Assembly (NCBI GenBank): GCA_944324825.1
Contig: CALUXU010000008.1
Coordinates: 19,450 to 83,449 of the forward strand
Reading direction: 5' to 3'
Length of the DNA stretch: 64,000 nucleotides
DNA from: Candidatus Gastranaerophilales bacterium
GTDB taxonomy: Bacteria > Cyanobacteriota > Vampirovibrionia > Gastranaerophilales > Gastranaerophilaceae
The position numbers and the translations under genes are program-made. Of this stretch, positions 8,049-16,697 are shown piece by piece (positions within the stretch are counted from its first letter, which is position 1; each line of letters begins with the position of its first letter). The notes under the pieces were generated by a model that saw only the letters and a program-made list of their open reading frames with translations, was not told the DNA's origin and made no database searches.

Positions 8049-8436
8049 TTTTCAAAAAACACAGAATTTAAAAGCCCTGTCCGGAATGCCTCAAATGGCG
8101 ATGACACTTACAGGGTGGGAAGTGCCGTTAACACTAACTAAAATGATACAGAATGTTAATAACGGTTTTGTGGACTTTTCCGAGAAAACCTTTAATTTTA
8201 TGGGCGTATGGCAGCCGCTAAAAGATGAGCAGTTGCAGTTCTTACCCGAAAACCAGCGCTCCTGGGAGTGGATTTGGATTCACGCCAAAGCATCTGAATT
8301 AAATCTGCAGACGGCGGACAAAGTAATTTTTAACAACAAAAGATATAAGGTTATGGCGGTTAAAGATTACAGCCTGAATGGGTTTATTGAATATCAGCTT
8401 GTCAGGGATTATGAGGATAACCCGATAAATGAATAA
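8035..8436 (+). CDS. Phage head-tail joining protein, unassigned
   Basis: A 133-residue protein from ATG 8035. A TTG at 8014 in the same frame is possible but has no SD. It contains 'GVWQPLKDEQLQFLPENQRSWEW', a motif layout (Q-P-L, L-P-E-x-x-R) shared by small gp16-like connector proteins located between gp10-like and terminator genes. The rest is mixed alpha/beta with a final 'GFIEYQLVRDYED' strand. Overlaps on both sides place it in the coupled connector block. Role is inferred from position. Confidence 0.55.
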   Translation: MQKLNFQKTQNLKALSGMPQMAMTLTGWEVPLTLTKMIQNVNNGFVDFSEKTFNFMGVWQPLKDEQLQFLPENQRSWEWIWIHAKASELNLQTADKVIFNNKRYKVMAVKDYSLNGFIEYQLVRDYEDNPINE

Positions 8437-8998
8437 AGATATAGAATCAATTATAGTTGATATAATTCAAACAGAGCTTGATTTACCTGACAATTACGGG
8501 CCGACAGCACGCGGGGACATAATCCCTTGTGTTTCAGTTTATGCTCAAAATATTAAACTCTTTAATACTGAAAAGCTTCAAATTACGGTAAAAACACTTA
8601 CAGCAAGAGATTATTCAAACAGGATTGAACAAATTCCTAATGAAGAAGGCGGATTAACGGCTATTCAAGATATCAATCAAGGCAGGATGATGCAGATTGA
8701 TGTTTATTCAAGGAATGATGAAGCAAGGCAGAGATTTTGGGAAGTTTCAGCAGCTTTAAAATCTAATTATGCTGCACAGATGCAAGACTTATATAACTTC
8801 AAAATCGGCACCATAACCAACGATATTAACTTATCAGGTCTTGGCGGCGGTTCTGACGTCAACAGATATACATTGACCTTTGAAGTTCTTGTTCATTATC
8901 AGAAAAGCAAAGCTATTGATTATTATGATAAGTTTCAGGTTGATACTTACACTGAACAAGGCAAATTTTCAGAAATTAACATAATAGGAGAACAATAA
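8429..8998 (+). CDS. Phage neck/tail terminator protein
   Basis: A 189-residue product just before the sheath gene, the usual place of the protein that caps the tail tube and contacts the connector. Visible features are 'IIPCVSVYAQNIKLFNTEKLQITVK', a G/N/E-rich loop, then 'GRMMQIDVYSRNDEARQRFWEV' and 'DVNRYTLTFEVLVHYQKSKAIDYYD'. They match the pattern of neck terminator proteins in DUF3383-sheath phages. The start overlaps the upstream stop by eight bases. Two bases separate its stop from the sheath start. Confidence 0.62.
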   Translation: MNKDIESIIVDIIQTELDLPDNYGPTARGDIIPCVSVYAQNIKLFNTEKLQITVKTLTARDYSNRIEQIPNEEGGLTAIQDINQGRMMQIDVYSRNDEARQRFWEVSAALKSNYAAQMQDLYNFKIGTITNDINLSGLGGGSDVNRYTLTFEVLVHYQKSKAIDYYDKFQVDTYTEQGKFSEINIIGEQ

Positions 8999-9000
8999 AA

Positions 9001-10482
9001 ATGAGTTATTCGTATCAGGTTCCGCCGTCATACACGGTGAACGTTTCTATTGCTGCAACTCCAAGCGGTCTTGCAGATTACAACACAAATTCAATCGCAA
9101 TTTTTTCAAACGACCCTGCGGGGTTTTCTGAAAGCTATCAGGCGTATATTACGCCGTCTGCAGTCTCAACGGACTTTGGCAGCGATTCATTGACCTACGC
9201 AATGGCAAATGCCCTCTATACCCCTGTTCCAAACTTTAGAACAGGCGGCGGATATTTGTACATATTCCCGTTCAAGGGGGTAAACGCTACAGCGGGAAGT
9301 CTTACTACAGATGATATTTCAGCAAACGTTACAAACTTCCAATCTGTCACAAACGGGGTTTTGAACCTGACAATCGATGGAACAGCAACACAGGTTGAGG
9401 GCTTGGACTTTTCAAGCGTAAAAGCTCTGGCCGATATCGTAACAGTATTACAAAATCAAAACCTTGATGTATATATTGAAGCGACTGACACCGCAATTAA
9501 ATTCACTTCAAAACGTTTCGGAACGGACAGTTCTGTAACAGTTGCAGCTGCGACAGGTGCAGAAGAAGCAACAGACCTTTACGGCTCAACATATTTTGAC
9601 GGTGCAAGTGCGACCCCTGCTGCCGGTACAAATGCAAGCGGTCAGACTTTGGCAGAGGCTGTTCAAGCCGCGCAACAACAAGTTTATTTTGGGGGTGTAT
9701 TAACTACTCAATACTGTGATAACGCAACTGTTCAAGCAAACGCAGCAGCTATTCAAGCTCTTGATTGTTCATACTTTGAAGCAATGACTTCAATGAAGAA
9801 TATTGCTGAACTCGGAGCAGATATCAAAGCTGCAGAGTTAGGCAAAACACGTTCACTTGAGCTGTCAAACGGAGCTAAAGAAGCGAAAATCGCAATTGCA
9901 ACTTATGCAACTATTGCAAAATCTGTTAACTGGGACGGTTCAAATACAGCTAACACAATGAATTTGAAAACCCTCACAGGCTGTCTGCCTGATAACGGAT
10001 TATCCGACACTTATGTATTATCAGCTCAAACCAATGGGGTTGATATCTATGCTAACACCGGCGGTTTAAGCGTTGTTTATTCAAATGATAATAACGGCTA
10101 TACAGATGATATCGAGTTTCAATTATGGCTTAAAAAATCAATTGAAGTTGCAGGATTCAATTATTTAAGACAGACCAATACAAAAATTCCTCAAACTGAA
10201 TCAGGGATGACCGGTTTAAAAAATGCTTACGGTTTAATCTGTGAGCAAGCAGTTACAAACGGTTCAGTGGCTCCTGGAACTTGGAATAATTCAATCCCGT
10301 TCGGGGACCCGGAAACATTCCAAAAGAATATACAAGAAAAAGGGTATTACATATATTCAGCCCCTATTTCACAGCAATCTCAAACAGATAGAGAAGCTCG
10401 AAAAGCCCCAGTAGTTCAGATTGCAGTTAAAACATCCGGGGCAATACATTTTTCAGAAGTCATAATCAACATTCAACGATAG
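9001..10482 (+). CDS. Contractile tail sheath protein (DUF3383)
   Basis: A 493-residue protein that polymerises around the tube and contracts during infection. The DUF3383 features are visible: an N-terminal 'NTNSIAIFSNDPAGF' strand, 'YAMANALYTPVPNFRTGGGYLYIFP', a central Ala-rich helix 'LAEAVQAAQQQVYFGGVLTTQY', then 'TMNLKTLTGCLPD' and a conserved C-terminal domain from 'GYTDDIEFQLWLKKSIEVAGFNYL' to 'HFSEVIINIQR' that forms the inter-subunit handshake. An SD (ATAGGAG) lies in the end of the upstream gene. Together with the following tube gene this defines the phage as contractile. Confidence 0.88.
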   Translation: MSYSYQVPPSYTVNVSIAATPSGLADYNTNSIAIFSNDPAGFSESYQAYITPSAVSTDFGSDSLTYAMANALYTPVPNFRTGGGYLYIFPFKGVNATAGSLTTDDISANVTNFQSVTNGVLNLTIDGTATQVEGLDFSSVKALADIVTVLQNQNLDVYIEATDTAIKFTSKRFGTDSSVTVAAATGAEEATDLYGSTYFDGASATPAAGTNASGQTLAEAVQAAQQQVYFGGVLTTQYCDNATVQANAAAIQALDCSYFEAMTSMKNIAELGADIKAAELGKTRSLELSNGAKEAKIAIATYATIAKSVNWDGSNTANTMNLKTLTGCLPDNGLSDTYVLSAQTNGVDIYANTGGLSVVYSNDNNGYTDDIEFQLWLKKSIEVAGFNYLRQTNTKIPQTESGMTGLKNAYGLICEQAVTNGSVAPGTWNNSIPFGDPETFQKNIQEKGYYIYSAPISQQSQTDREARKAPVVQIAVKTSGAIHFSEVIINIQR

Positions 10483-10492
10483 GAGTATTAAA

Positions 10493-10948
10493 ATGGCTAT
10501 ATACGCTTTAACTGGTGCTGATGATTTATTTTTGAACGATTATCAGTTTACTGAATTTACCGACAATTCAACAATTACAATCACGTTCCCGAACGAAAAA
10601 GTTGGAGTTTCAACCGGTAAAAACGGAAATACAATTTACGCAGAAAACAAACAAGGCGAGAATGTTCAAGTTGAACTTCGTATCCTTGCAGGCGGTAAAG
10701 ATGATGCGTTTTTAAACGGTTTAAATGTCCAACAAACCCAGGATTTACCATCTTTCAATGTTATAAACGGTTCATTTTCTAAACGTGTCGGAGATGGTTC
10801 AGGAAACGTGAGAAGAATTAATTATACACTACTTGGCGGTGTATTCAGACAAAATATTGACGCTCAAGAAAACCCTGTCGGTGATACAGAGCAAGGAACG
10901 GCACTTTACCGTTTAACCTTTGCATCAGGGCAAAGAGCGATTTCATAA
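10493..10948 (+). CDS. Tail tube protein (DUF3277-like)
   Basis: A 151-residue beta-rich protein immediately after the sheath, with SD TAGGAG. 'ITITFPNEKVGVSTGKNGNTIYAENKQGENVQVELRILAGGKDDAFLN' is the conserved centre of DUF3277 tube proteins, and 'RINYTLLGGVFRQN' plus 'YRLTFASGQR' form the closing strands. Subunits stack as hexameric rings and form the channel for DNA. Length and order are as usual. A GAAA hairpin follows the stop. Confidence 0.85.
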   Translation: MAIYALTGADDLFLNDYQFTEFTDNSTITITFPNEKVGVSTGKNGNTIYAENKQGENVQVELRILAGGKDDAFLNGLNVQQTQDLPSFNVINGSFSKRVGDGSGNVRRINYTLLGGVFRQNIDAQENPVGDTEQGTALYRLTFASGQRAIS

Positions 10949-10955
10949 AAAATAG

Positions 10956-10977
10956 GAGAGGGGAAACCCTCTCTTTA
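10956..10977 (+). terminator. GAAA-tetraloop hairpin after the tail tube gene
   Basis: Stem GAGAGGG/CCCTCTC with a GAAA loop followed by TTTA. It has the same design as the hairpins after the capsid gene and after the endolysin. It is probably an attenuator or 3' stabiliser. Confidence 0.6.
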
Positions 10978-10995
10978 CGTTGAAAGGAAGAAAAT

Positions 10996-11451
10996 ATGGA
11001 TTTAATAACTAAAAACGGAAATAAAAATGTAATTATAAACACTGCAACATTCAAAAATGCTATTAATCTTAAAAAATCTGCTATTAAATGTTTACAAGAT
11101 GCTGAAATAATAAAGGATATCGGGGATTTATCCAATATAAATATTGCAGCAATGTTAGATAAGTTTGTAGATATTTTGTTAAATGCTGAAATCTCTGACG
11201 ATTTTGAAAGAGCATTATTTGAATGTTTGCAAGTTTGTTATATAGAAGATAACGGAATCAAAAATAAAATAACCCGTGAGCTTTTTGACGAACAGCCGGA
11301 ACTTAGGGAAGACTATTACGAGATTGTATCTAAATGCGTTGAGGTAAATCTCCGCCCTTTTTTCAAGAGTCTGATTACAGAGTTCGAAACCCGATTCAAA
11401 ATGAAACTAGAAGACCTCAAACCGAAATTAGAGCAGGAGAAGAAAGACTAA
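10996..11451 (+). CDS. Tail assembly chaperone, short form
   Basis: A 151-residue, mostly helical acidic protein between tube and tape measure genes, the standard location of tail assembly chaperones that coat the tape measure protein. There is a good SD (AAAGGAAG). No catalytic motif is present and none is expected. The frame ends in a K/E-rich tail (KPKLEQEKKD). A second frame shifted by -1 is open across its 3' third and runs 155 bases past its stop, as in phages that make a long form by programmed frameshifting. Confidence 0.68.
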   Translation: MDLITKNGNKNVIINTATFKNAINLKKSAIKCLQDAEIIKDIGDLSNINIAAMLDKFVDILLNAEISDDFERALFECLQVCYIEDNGIKNKITRELFDEQPELREDYYEIVSKCVEVNLRPFFKSLITEFETRFKMKLEDLKPKLEQEKKD

Positions 11452-11606
11452 TCGCTTTGACTCTTGCCAAATCCGGGTATTTTCTCGGAAATGTTGAAAC
11501 TATATATAACACATCTGTTGATATAGTTATTGATACATATAATTATGAGATGTTTTCAAGAGAATACGAAAACACATATTACGAATTAAACAAAAAAGAG
11601 AAATAA
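11364..11606 (+). CDS. -1 frame extension of the tail assembly chaperone
   Basis: The -1 frame is open through the end of the chaperone gene and continues to a TAA at 11604-11606. Beyond the first stop it reads 'LIALTLAKSGYFLGN', 'VDIVIDTYNYEMFSREYE' and 'YELNKKEK', which resembles the second module of tail chaperones in this phage type and has no plausible start of its own apart from a TTG at 11457. The in-phase heptamer T TTT TTC at 11358-11364 is a canonical -1 slippery sequence that could join the frames. The exact slip position is inferred. Confidence 0.55.
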   Translation, partial: QESDYRVRNPIQNETRRPQTEIRAGEERLIALTLAKSGYFLGNVETIYNTSVDIVIDTYNYEMFSREYENTYYELNKKEK

Positions 11607-11663
11607 TCCTACCCCCACTGTCACACCTCAATTCTAGATAATAGGCAGAGAGGGGGTGATAAG

Positions 11664-11738
11664 ATGAGAAGAGAAACAATAAAAAATGCCCTAGCAGTAC
11701 TAGGACACGTTCTTAATTTGATTTCAATTTTCATCTAA
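11664..11738 (+). CDS. 24-residue hydrophobic peptide, type I toxin-like
   Basis: A short frame with an unusually strong SD (GAGGGGG, six bases before ATG) encodes MRRETIKNALAVLGHVLNLI followed by SIFI. It has a basic N-terminus and a single hydrophobic helix of about 15 residues. It sits alone in the 219-bp gap between chaperone and tape measure genes. Its stop is embedded in the start of a 9-bp inverted repeat. Such peptides are typical of membrane-acting type I toxins or tiny holin-like proteins, but a leader peptide affecting tape measure expression is equally possible. Confidence 0.45.
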   Translation: MRRETIKNALAVLGHVLNLISIFI

Positions 11739-11777
11739 TGAATAGTGCAAGGTCTGTACAACCTTTAAACTATTCAT
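11738..11777. repeat. Inverted repeat after the small peptide
   Basis: ATGAATAGT at 11738-11746 pairs with ACTATTCAT at 11769-11777, and AGGT/ACCT (11750-11753 and 11761-11764) can extend the stem inside. There is no T-run on the + strand, so it is a poor terminator there. It may be an mRNA processing or regulatory hairpin. Confidence 0.5.
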
Positions 11778-11825
11778 AATAATATTATAACTTGTTTTTC
11801 AGATTTTTCAATATAAAGGTATATA

Positions 11826-13373
11826 ATGGCATCTTTAGGTGAATTATTTGTTGAATTAGGTGTTGTCGGTGATGTAAAACCGCTTGAAAAAGCTATTGGC
11901 ACTATGAAAGAAGCGGTTAAACAAATTAATGATGAAATCGCGGCAAATAAAAGATTATTAAAATACTTGCAGGATATTAAAAACGCAAGGAATAATAACG
12001 AAAAAGCCGTTATAAAAGAAAATTTTGCAAAAGAAATTCAAAAACAAAAAATGCTTGATGAGATTGACCAAACTCAAAAAGCAGTAAAAGAAGAGAAAGA
12101 ATTAAGCGAAAACATCGGCGGTGTAATACGTGGTTTAGTTGGCTTTGCGGGAGCGGTAGTTGGTGCAACATTTGCATTAAATAAACTTGTAACAAGTCTA
12201 GTTGAAAGCAACCAGCAAATGCTTAATCTTATGAGAACATCTGACATTGGGTTAAGAACGTTCCAAAAATGGAATAATGTTGGTAAAATGCTAGGGGTGC
12301 AAAACGCTGCCCAACAGCTTGAAGGATTAAACCAAAGATTATTCGAACTTCGTTTAACCGGTGAAGGTGCTCGAGGTTTTCAACTTGCCGGGATTAATCC
12401 TATGGGGCAGGATGCCAACGGTGTGATGGAGCAGTTAAGAAACCGTGTACAAGGACTTGATGATACGTCTGCTTCATATCTTTTGCAGCAAATGGGGATA
12501 GACCCTCAAATGCTTCACCTGTTAAGATTAAGCCGGAATGAGTTTGAAGCATTAGGACAAACGATAAGAAAATATCAATTAACTCCGGAGCAATCGCAAC
12601 AGATTCAAGCAATGAATATTCAATTACAGATTGCGGCAATCAAACTCCAATATTTAAAAGATAGAGCGATCTTAGCGATTATCCCAGGGTTTATTAAATT
12701 GATGAATAGCTTAGTAAGAGTAACAGAAGGGTTAAAACAATTTGTTAAATATGCAGGGATTTTTATATCACAGCATCCGAGTATAAGAGCTGGAATATTA
12801 AATATTGCAACCGCATTAGGTGTTCTTTTTGCTATTTTGCATCCGATATTAACATTATTAAGTGCATTATATTTACTTATAGATGATATAGTAGGTTACA
12901 ATCAAGGCAAAAAAAGTCTAGTTGGAGGCTTTTTGTATAATTGGAATAAAGTCGTTGATGATATTAAAGAGCAGTTTGAAGATTTATCTTTCCCTGAAAT
13001 AGTAATAAAAGTTGGAGAGCTTATTATAGATGCAGGGAAAGCAATAATAAAAAAAGTTGATGAAAAACTTAATTTGCCACAAAAACTTGCTGATTTAGGC
13101 CTTATTTATATAGCAAAGCATAGTGACAAATATGATGCAAAGGAAATTAATCGATTATTACAAATGCGTGGACTTGGTACATTAGAGGATTATAATCAAG
13201 GTTCCAATTTAGTAACTCCATCTATGCAGCAAAATATATCTAATAATAAAGTTCAAAATCATAGTAATGTTGTTAATCAAGATATAAAAATTCAAACAAA
13301 TCAACCTGCAGAAGCTACAAAACGGGAATATGAACGTGCATATATACAAGCAAGGTTCGCAACGGGAATGTAA
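11826..13373 (+). CDS. Tape measure protein
   Basis: A 515-residue protein at the tape-measure position. Residues about 15-95 form a charged coiled coil (KKLL/QDIKNARNNN type). It is followed by a hydrophobic segment, 'VIRGLVGFAGAVVGATFALNKLV', and more long helices with glutamine-rich stretches ('LTPEQSQQIQAMNIQLQ'). A second hydrophobic region, 'AGILNIATALGVLFAILHPILTLLSALYLLI', lies near residue 340. Coiled coil plus membrane-active segments is typical. The length would give a fairly short tail. A weak SD (AAAGG, then TATATA before ATG) precedes it. The asparagine-rich C-terminus ends five bases before the next gene. Confidence 0.78.
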   Translation: MASLGELFVELGVVGDVKPLEKAIGTMKEAVKQINDEIAANKRLLKYLQDIKNARNNNEKAVIKENFAKEIQKQKMLDEIDQTQKAVKEEKELSENIGGVIRGLVGFAGAVVGATFALNKLVTSLVESNQQMLNLMRTSDIGLRTFQKWNNVGKMLGVQNAAQQLEGLNQRLFELRLTGEGARGFQLAGINPMGQDANGVMEQLRNRVQGLDDTSASYLLQQMGIDPQMLHLLRLSRNEFEALGQTIRKYQLTPEQSQQIQAMNIQLQIAAIKLQYLKDRAILAIIPGFIKLMNSLVRVTEGLKQFVKYAGIFISQHPSIRAGILNIATALGVLFAILHPILTLLSALYLLIDDIVGYNQGKKSLVGGFLYNWNKVVDDIKEQFEDLSFPEIVIKVGELIIDAGKAIIKKVDEKLNLPQKLADLGLIYIAKHSDKYDAKEINRLLQMRGLGTLEDYNQGSNLVTPSMQQNISNNKVQNHSNVVNQDIKIQTNQPAEATKREYERAYIQARFATGM

Positions 13374-13378
13374 TTTAA

Positions 13379-14200
13379 ATGAGTCAAAGTTTTTCTTTAG
13401 CAATAGATAGCAATTCAGAATATTCTTCCGAATCTGTTATATTTGACACAGATACTAATATAGGTCATTGGTTCGAAATAATTGAAGAAGATTCTTTAAA
13501 TTTGCAGGCTCAAATCACTGATAACTATATTGAGAATAATACATCAATTCAAGATCATATAGCTATAAGTCCTGTCATTATAACAATGAGAGGGTATATA
13601 GGAGAAACGGTTTATCACGCTCCTACAAGTTATGGTAATATTGTAGATAGTTTTAACGATTTTTTAATAAATAAATTCGGATTTAGTGTTAGTGATAAAT
13701 TGACACCAATATCGGCATTATTGCCACCATTAAGTAATGTGAATCAAATCGCGAGAAATGCTGTAAATTATGTAGAATCTTCTGTCAACAGATATCAAAA
13801 GATATATAACCAATTTAAAAATTTAAAAAAAGCAGATAGAGTAACAGTTTCTGAAACGGTTCAAAAATACGCTGCCAGACACTTAAAGAATATGTGGGAA
13901 AACCGTACATTAGTTGAAGTAGTCACTCCTTATGGCTATTATAATAATATGGCAATTCAATCGATTACTTTAACCCAAGGAAATAGTATTTCGATATCTG
14001 AATTATCTGTGACGTTAAAACAAATTAATTATGCAGAAACAACCACCACAGATGTAAACAAAGATGTAATTTCGGCATATAACGCAATCCCACGAGCAGA
14101 AGAAGTAAACTGCGGTAAAGCACAAGGAGTTAATGACTATACAATATTAGGTTCAATGAATAAAAAATTCGCAAAATCAAAATATGAGGTTAACTCTTAA
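13379..14200 (+). CDS. Baseplate protein, Dit-like N-terminus
   Basis: A 273-residue protein following the tape measure. 'FEIIEEDSLNLQAQITDNYIENNTSIQDHIAISPVIITMRGYIGE' matches the N-terminal strand pattern of Dit-like baseplate proteins (ring around the tube end). A helical insert, 'IARNAVNYVESSVNRYQKIYNQFKNLKK', and a closing beta-rich part, 'TLVEVVTPYGYYNNMAIQSITLTQGNSISISELSVTLKQIN', follow. The C-terminal 50 residues are polar. Role and position agree; the family name is from pattern only. There is no obvious SD. A 94-bp gap without features follows. Confidence 0.62.
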   Translation: MSQSFSLAIDSNSEYSSESVIFDTDTNIGHWFEIIEEDSLNLQAQITDNYIENNTSIQDHIAISPVIITMRGYIGETVYHAPTSYGNIVDSFNDFLINKFGFSVSDKLTPISALLPPLSNVNQIARNAVNYVESSVNRYQKIYNQFKNLKKADRVTVSETVQKYAARHLKNMWENRTLVEVVTPYGYYNNMAIQSITLTQGNSISISELSVTLKQINYAETTTTDVNKDVISAYNAIPRAEEVNCGKAQGVNDYTILGSMNKKFAKSKYEVNS

Positions 14201-14294
14201 TCTTATGCACCAAATAAAGGCTTATACAAATTATAAACCTAATTAATAACTTACATTTTTATTAAATCTTCATAGTTATAAAGTGAGATAAATT

Positions 14295-14639
14295 ATGCAG
14301 CAAATAACCAGTTTAACAGATAATCCAAAACAATTACATCAATTAGTTTTAGAGAACAACGAAACGGCAGAATTCAGGCTTTATTTCTCTGCAAGGCAGG
14401 AGTCTTGGTATTTTGATTTGGTATATAAAGATTTAACAATCAACTGTTTGAAAGTTGTTATATCCCCTAATACAATCAGAAATTTTAAACGATTGTTACC
14501 TTTTGGCATTGCGTTTTTATCTAATGGGGATGTTGAACCGTTTCAACTGGATGATTTTACATCAGGCAGGGTTCAAATGTACGTATTAAATTCAGAAGAA
14601 GTACAACAGGTTGAAGAAGGAATATACTTAGTAGGTTGA
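14295..14639 (+). CDS. Baseplate plug protein (cyanophage Pam3 gp18-like)
   Basis: A 114-residue beta-rich protein: 'AEFRLYFSARQESWYFDLVYKDLTINCLKVVISPNTIRNFKRLLPFGIAF', then 'DDFTSGRVQMYVLNSEEV'. The YxxxxxWYFDL and late GR-x-YVL pattern is that of the small plug proteins that close the baseplate channel in myophages such as the cyanophage Pam3. It sits directly before the hub gene, as expected, and one base separates its stop from the next ATG. The identification relies on pattern and position. Confidence 0.62.
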   Translation: MQQITSLTDNPKQLHQLVLENNETAEFRLYFSARQESWYFDLVYKDLTINCLKVVISPNTIRNFKRLLPFGIAFLSNGDVEPFQLDDFTSGRVQMYVLNSEEVQQVEEGIYLVG

Positions 14640-14640
14640 T

Positions 14641-16020
14641 ATGGTATTACAGTTTGGAGCCAAATACAGGGTAACAGTTTATTCTAATACAGAAACCGTT
14701 ACTGTTGAATATCCTATAACTTGTAAATTCAATATTACCCGCGGGGTTTTTTCTGAATCAAACAAAGCAACTATACAACTTTATAACCTTGCTCTTGCAA
14801 CTAGAAACAAGATATTTCAAGACCAGTTTACCCTTGACCAGTCAAAATGGAAATATGTACATCTTGAAGCCGGTTACGGTGATAAATTAAGTTTAATATT
14901 TAAAGGTAGAATCCTGCAGGCTTATTCGTTCAAATCAGGTGGACAAACTGATATCATAACCGAAATTCAAGCTATGGCACTTGATATCTTTGACCATCAG
15001 ACATCACATACTTTTGCTGCAGGCACAACTTTTTTAGATGCACATAACACTATCGCATCTGATATGCCGAATGTAACAATAGGTAACGTAGGGTCTTTGG
15101 ATGGGGTTTTTCAAACTCCGACAACGTTTGAAGGAAACGCATTTGAACAAATAAACAAACTCACAGGCGGACATACTTTTGTTGATAATGGTGAATTGAA
15201 TACCATTATGGAGAATGAAGTAATTGAGGTTCCGGTTCCTGTAATTTCGAACGATACTGTATTATTAGAAACTCCGATGCGGAGAGATGCGAACCTTGAA
15301 ATCAAAACGATATTTTTGCCTGATATTGTGGTAGGCCAGTTAGTTGAGGTCAACTCCTCAACGCAGCCGAATTTCAACGGGCAGTTTAAACTTGTCGGAT
15401 TTACCCACGATTGTTTAATATCGCCGACTCAAGCGGGTACAAGAACAACACAAATGACATTGTGGATTGGCCCAATGTTACCGAATTCTAATATTGCTCT
15501 GACCGGACAAAACCAAACGCAGCAATTTAGTAAGGTTAAAGGGGATAAAATACAGCCTGTATTAACTGCTCAACCTGCAGATGTACAAGGTGTATATAAT
15601 TATATCCAGCAAAATAATGGTGCGATCCCTACAACTAAAATAACTAAAAATATCAGTTGGAAAGAGATGTTAGGGAACAATAATACAAACTCTCAAAGAA
15701 AAAGTGAATGCACAATCGGAATATTATCAAACGTTTATAATACAGCTCAAACGTTACAAAGATTTTTGAATACTTATTATCCGGGACGTTCCATCAGGAT
15801 AACAAGCGGGTGGCGGTCGACAGCTAATAATAGAAGCTGCGGCGGCAACCCGAAGTCAAAACATTTATCAGGTTTGGCGGTTGATTTTCTTGTAAATGGT
15901 GTTGCAACTTCAAGTTTAGTTAACAGATTAAAAGCTGCTTGGACTGGATGGGTAGGGAATTATAATACTTTTGCTCACGCCCAAATTAATAGTTCTCGCG
16001 GACGTGCGAATGATGTTTAA
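14641..16020 (+). CDS. Baseplate hub with C-terminal peptidase M15-like murein hydrolase
   Basis: A 459-residue fusion. Residues 1-290 resemble gp27/gpD-type hub proteins: 'CKFNITRGVFSESNKATIQLYNLA', 'YVHLEAGYGDKLSLIFKGRI' and 'LPDIVVGQLVEVNSSTQPNFNGQFKLVGFTHDC', which form the beta-barrel ring under the tube. After a linker, residues about 340-459 form a peptidase M15A/D-Ala-D-Ala carboxypeptidase-like domain with 'RITSGWRS', SKHLSGLAVDF (HxxxxxxD zinc site near residue 408) and FAHAQI near 445, where the family has HxH. The second histidine is replaced by Q. It likely digests peptide cross-links during tail penetration. The lytic call is good; activity is uncertain because of the missing histidine. 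Confidence 0.78.
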   Translation: MVLQFGAKYRVTVYSNTETVTVEYPITCKFNITRGVFSESNKATIQLYNLALATRNKIFQDQFTLDQSKWKYVHLEAGYGDKLSLIFKGRILQAYSFKSGGQTDIITEIQAMALDIFDHQTSHTFAAGTTFLDAHNTIASDMPNVTIGNVGSLDGVFQTPTTFEGNAFEQINKLTGGHTFVDNGELNTIMENEVIEVPVPVISNDTVLLETPMRRDANLEIKTIFLPDIVVGQLVEVNSSTQPNFNGQFKLVGFTHDCLISPTQAGTRTTQMTLWIGPMLPNSNIALTGQNQTQQFSKVKGDKIQPVLTAQPADVQGVYNYIQQNNGAIPTTKITKNISWKEMLGNNNTNSQRKSECTIGILSNVYNTAQTLQRFLNTYYPGRSIRITSGWRSTANNRSCGGNPKSKHLSGLAVDFLVNGVATSSLVNRLKAAWTGWVGNYNTFAHAQINSSRGRANDV

Positions 16021-16022
16021 TT

Positions 16023-16697
16023 ATGTACATTTCATCAAAATTTAACAAATACTCTGCCCCGGCAGATTTAATACAAACCTTAAAATCAAACAGCGAAAGC
16101 ACTGCAGCAAAAATAAACTGTATGCGTATCGGTGTTGTACAAGAGTTTTACCCTGAAAATCTTACCGTACAGGTAAAAATTGCGGATAAAAAGGTAATAG
16201 GGTTAAATCCTGACGGCTCGCAGATTTTAAAAGAATATCCTTTGATTTATGCAAAAGTTTGTTATTGTAATCCTTTTCTTACTTATCCCCTAATGCAGGG
16301 TATGGAATGTATCCTGCTTTTTAATGATAGGGAAATAGAAACCTGGTTTATAAACGGTGGCAGCAATATTCAGGCTTATCCAAGGATGCACGATTTATCC
16401 GATGCAATTGCAATTGTCGGGATACGGTCGTTGCCAAATATGATACAGATTTTAACTGATTGCTTGCATTTGTTTTACGGTCAATCTGACCTGCAAATAA
16501 AAGATGAGAATATTAACCTCAACACCGGGACTTTAAATATTACCGCAAATACTTTTCAAACAGGCGACACAACCCAAGACGGTACAATAACCGCAACAAG
16601 TTTAAATGCGACCTCTGCAGCCAGCGGCGATTTAGTTGACAGCCAGGGGAAAGTTATTGCAAAAGTAACCAACGGAATTGTAACGAGTATTTCATAA
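16023..16697 (+). CDS. Baseplate spike protein (Gp138 N-terminal domain-like)
   Basis: A 224-residue protein. 'CMRIGVVQEFYPENLTVQVKIADKKVIG', then 'YPLIYAKVCYCNPFLTYPLMQGMECILLFNDREIETWF' is the OB-fold pattern of Gp138/gpV-type central spikes that cap the baseplate and pierce the outer membrane. The C-terminus is a short beta-helix-like stretch (DLQIKDENINLNTGTLNITA, then TSLNATSAASGD). It overlaps nothing but is packed two bases behind the hub. No iron-binding HxH tip is visible, so a separate tip protein may exist or be dispensable. Confidence 0.75.
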   Translation: MYISSKFNKYSAPADLIQTLKSNSESTAAKINCMRIGVVQEFYPENLTVQVKIADKKVIGLNPDGSQILKEYPLIYAKVCYCNPFLTYPLMQGMECILLFNDREIETWFINGGSNIQAYPRMHDLSDAIAIVGIRSLPNMIQILTDCLHLFYGQSDLQIKDENINLNTGTLNITANTFQTGDTTQDGTITATSLNATSAASGDLVDSQGKVIAKVTNGIVTSIS

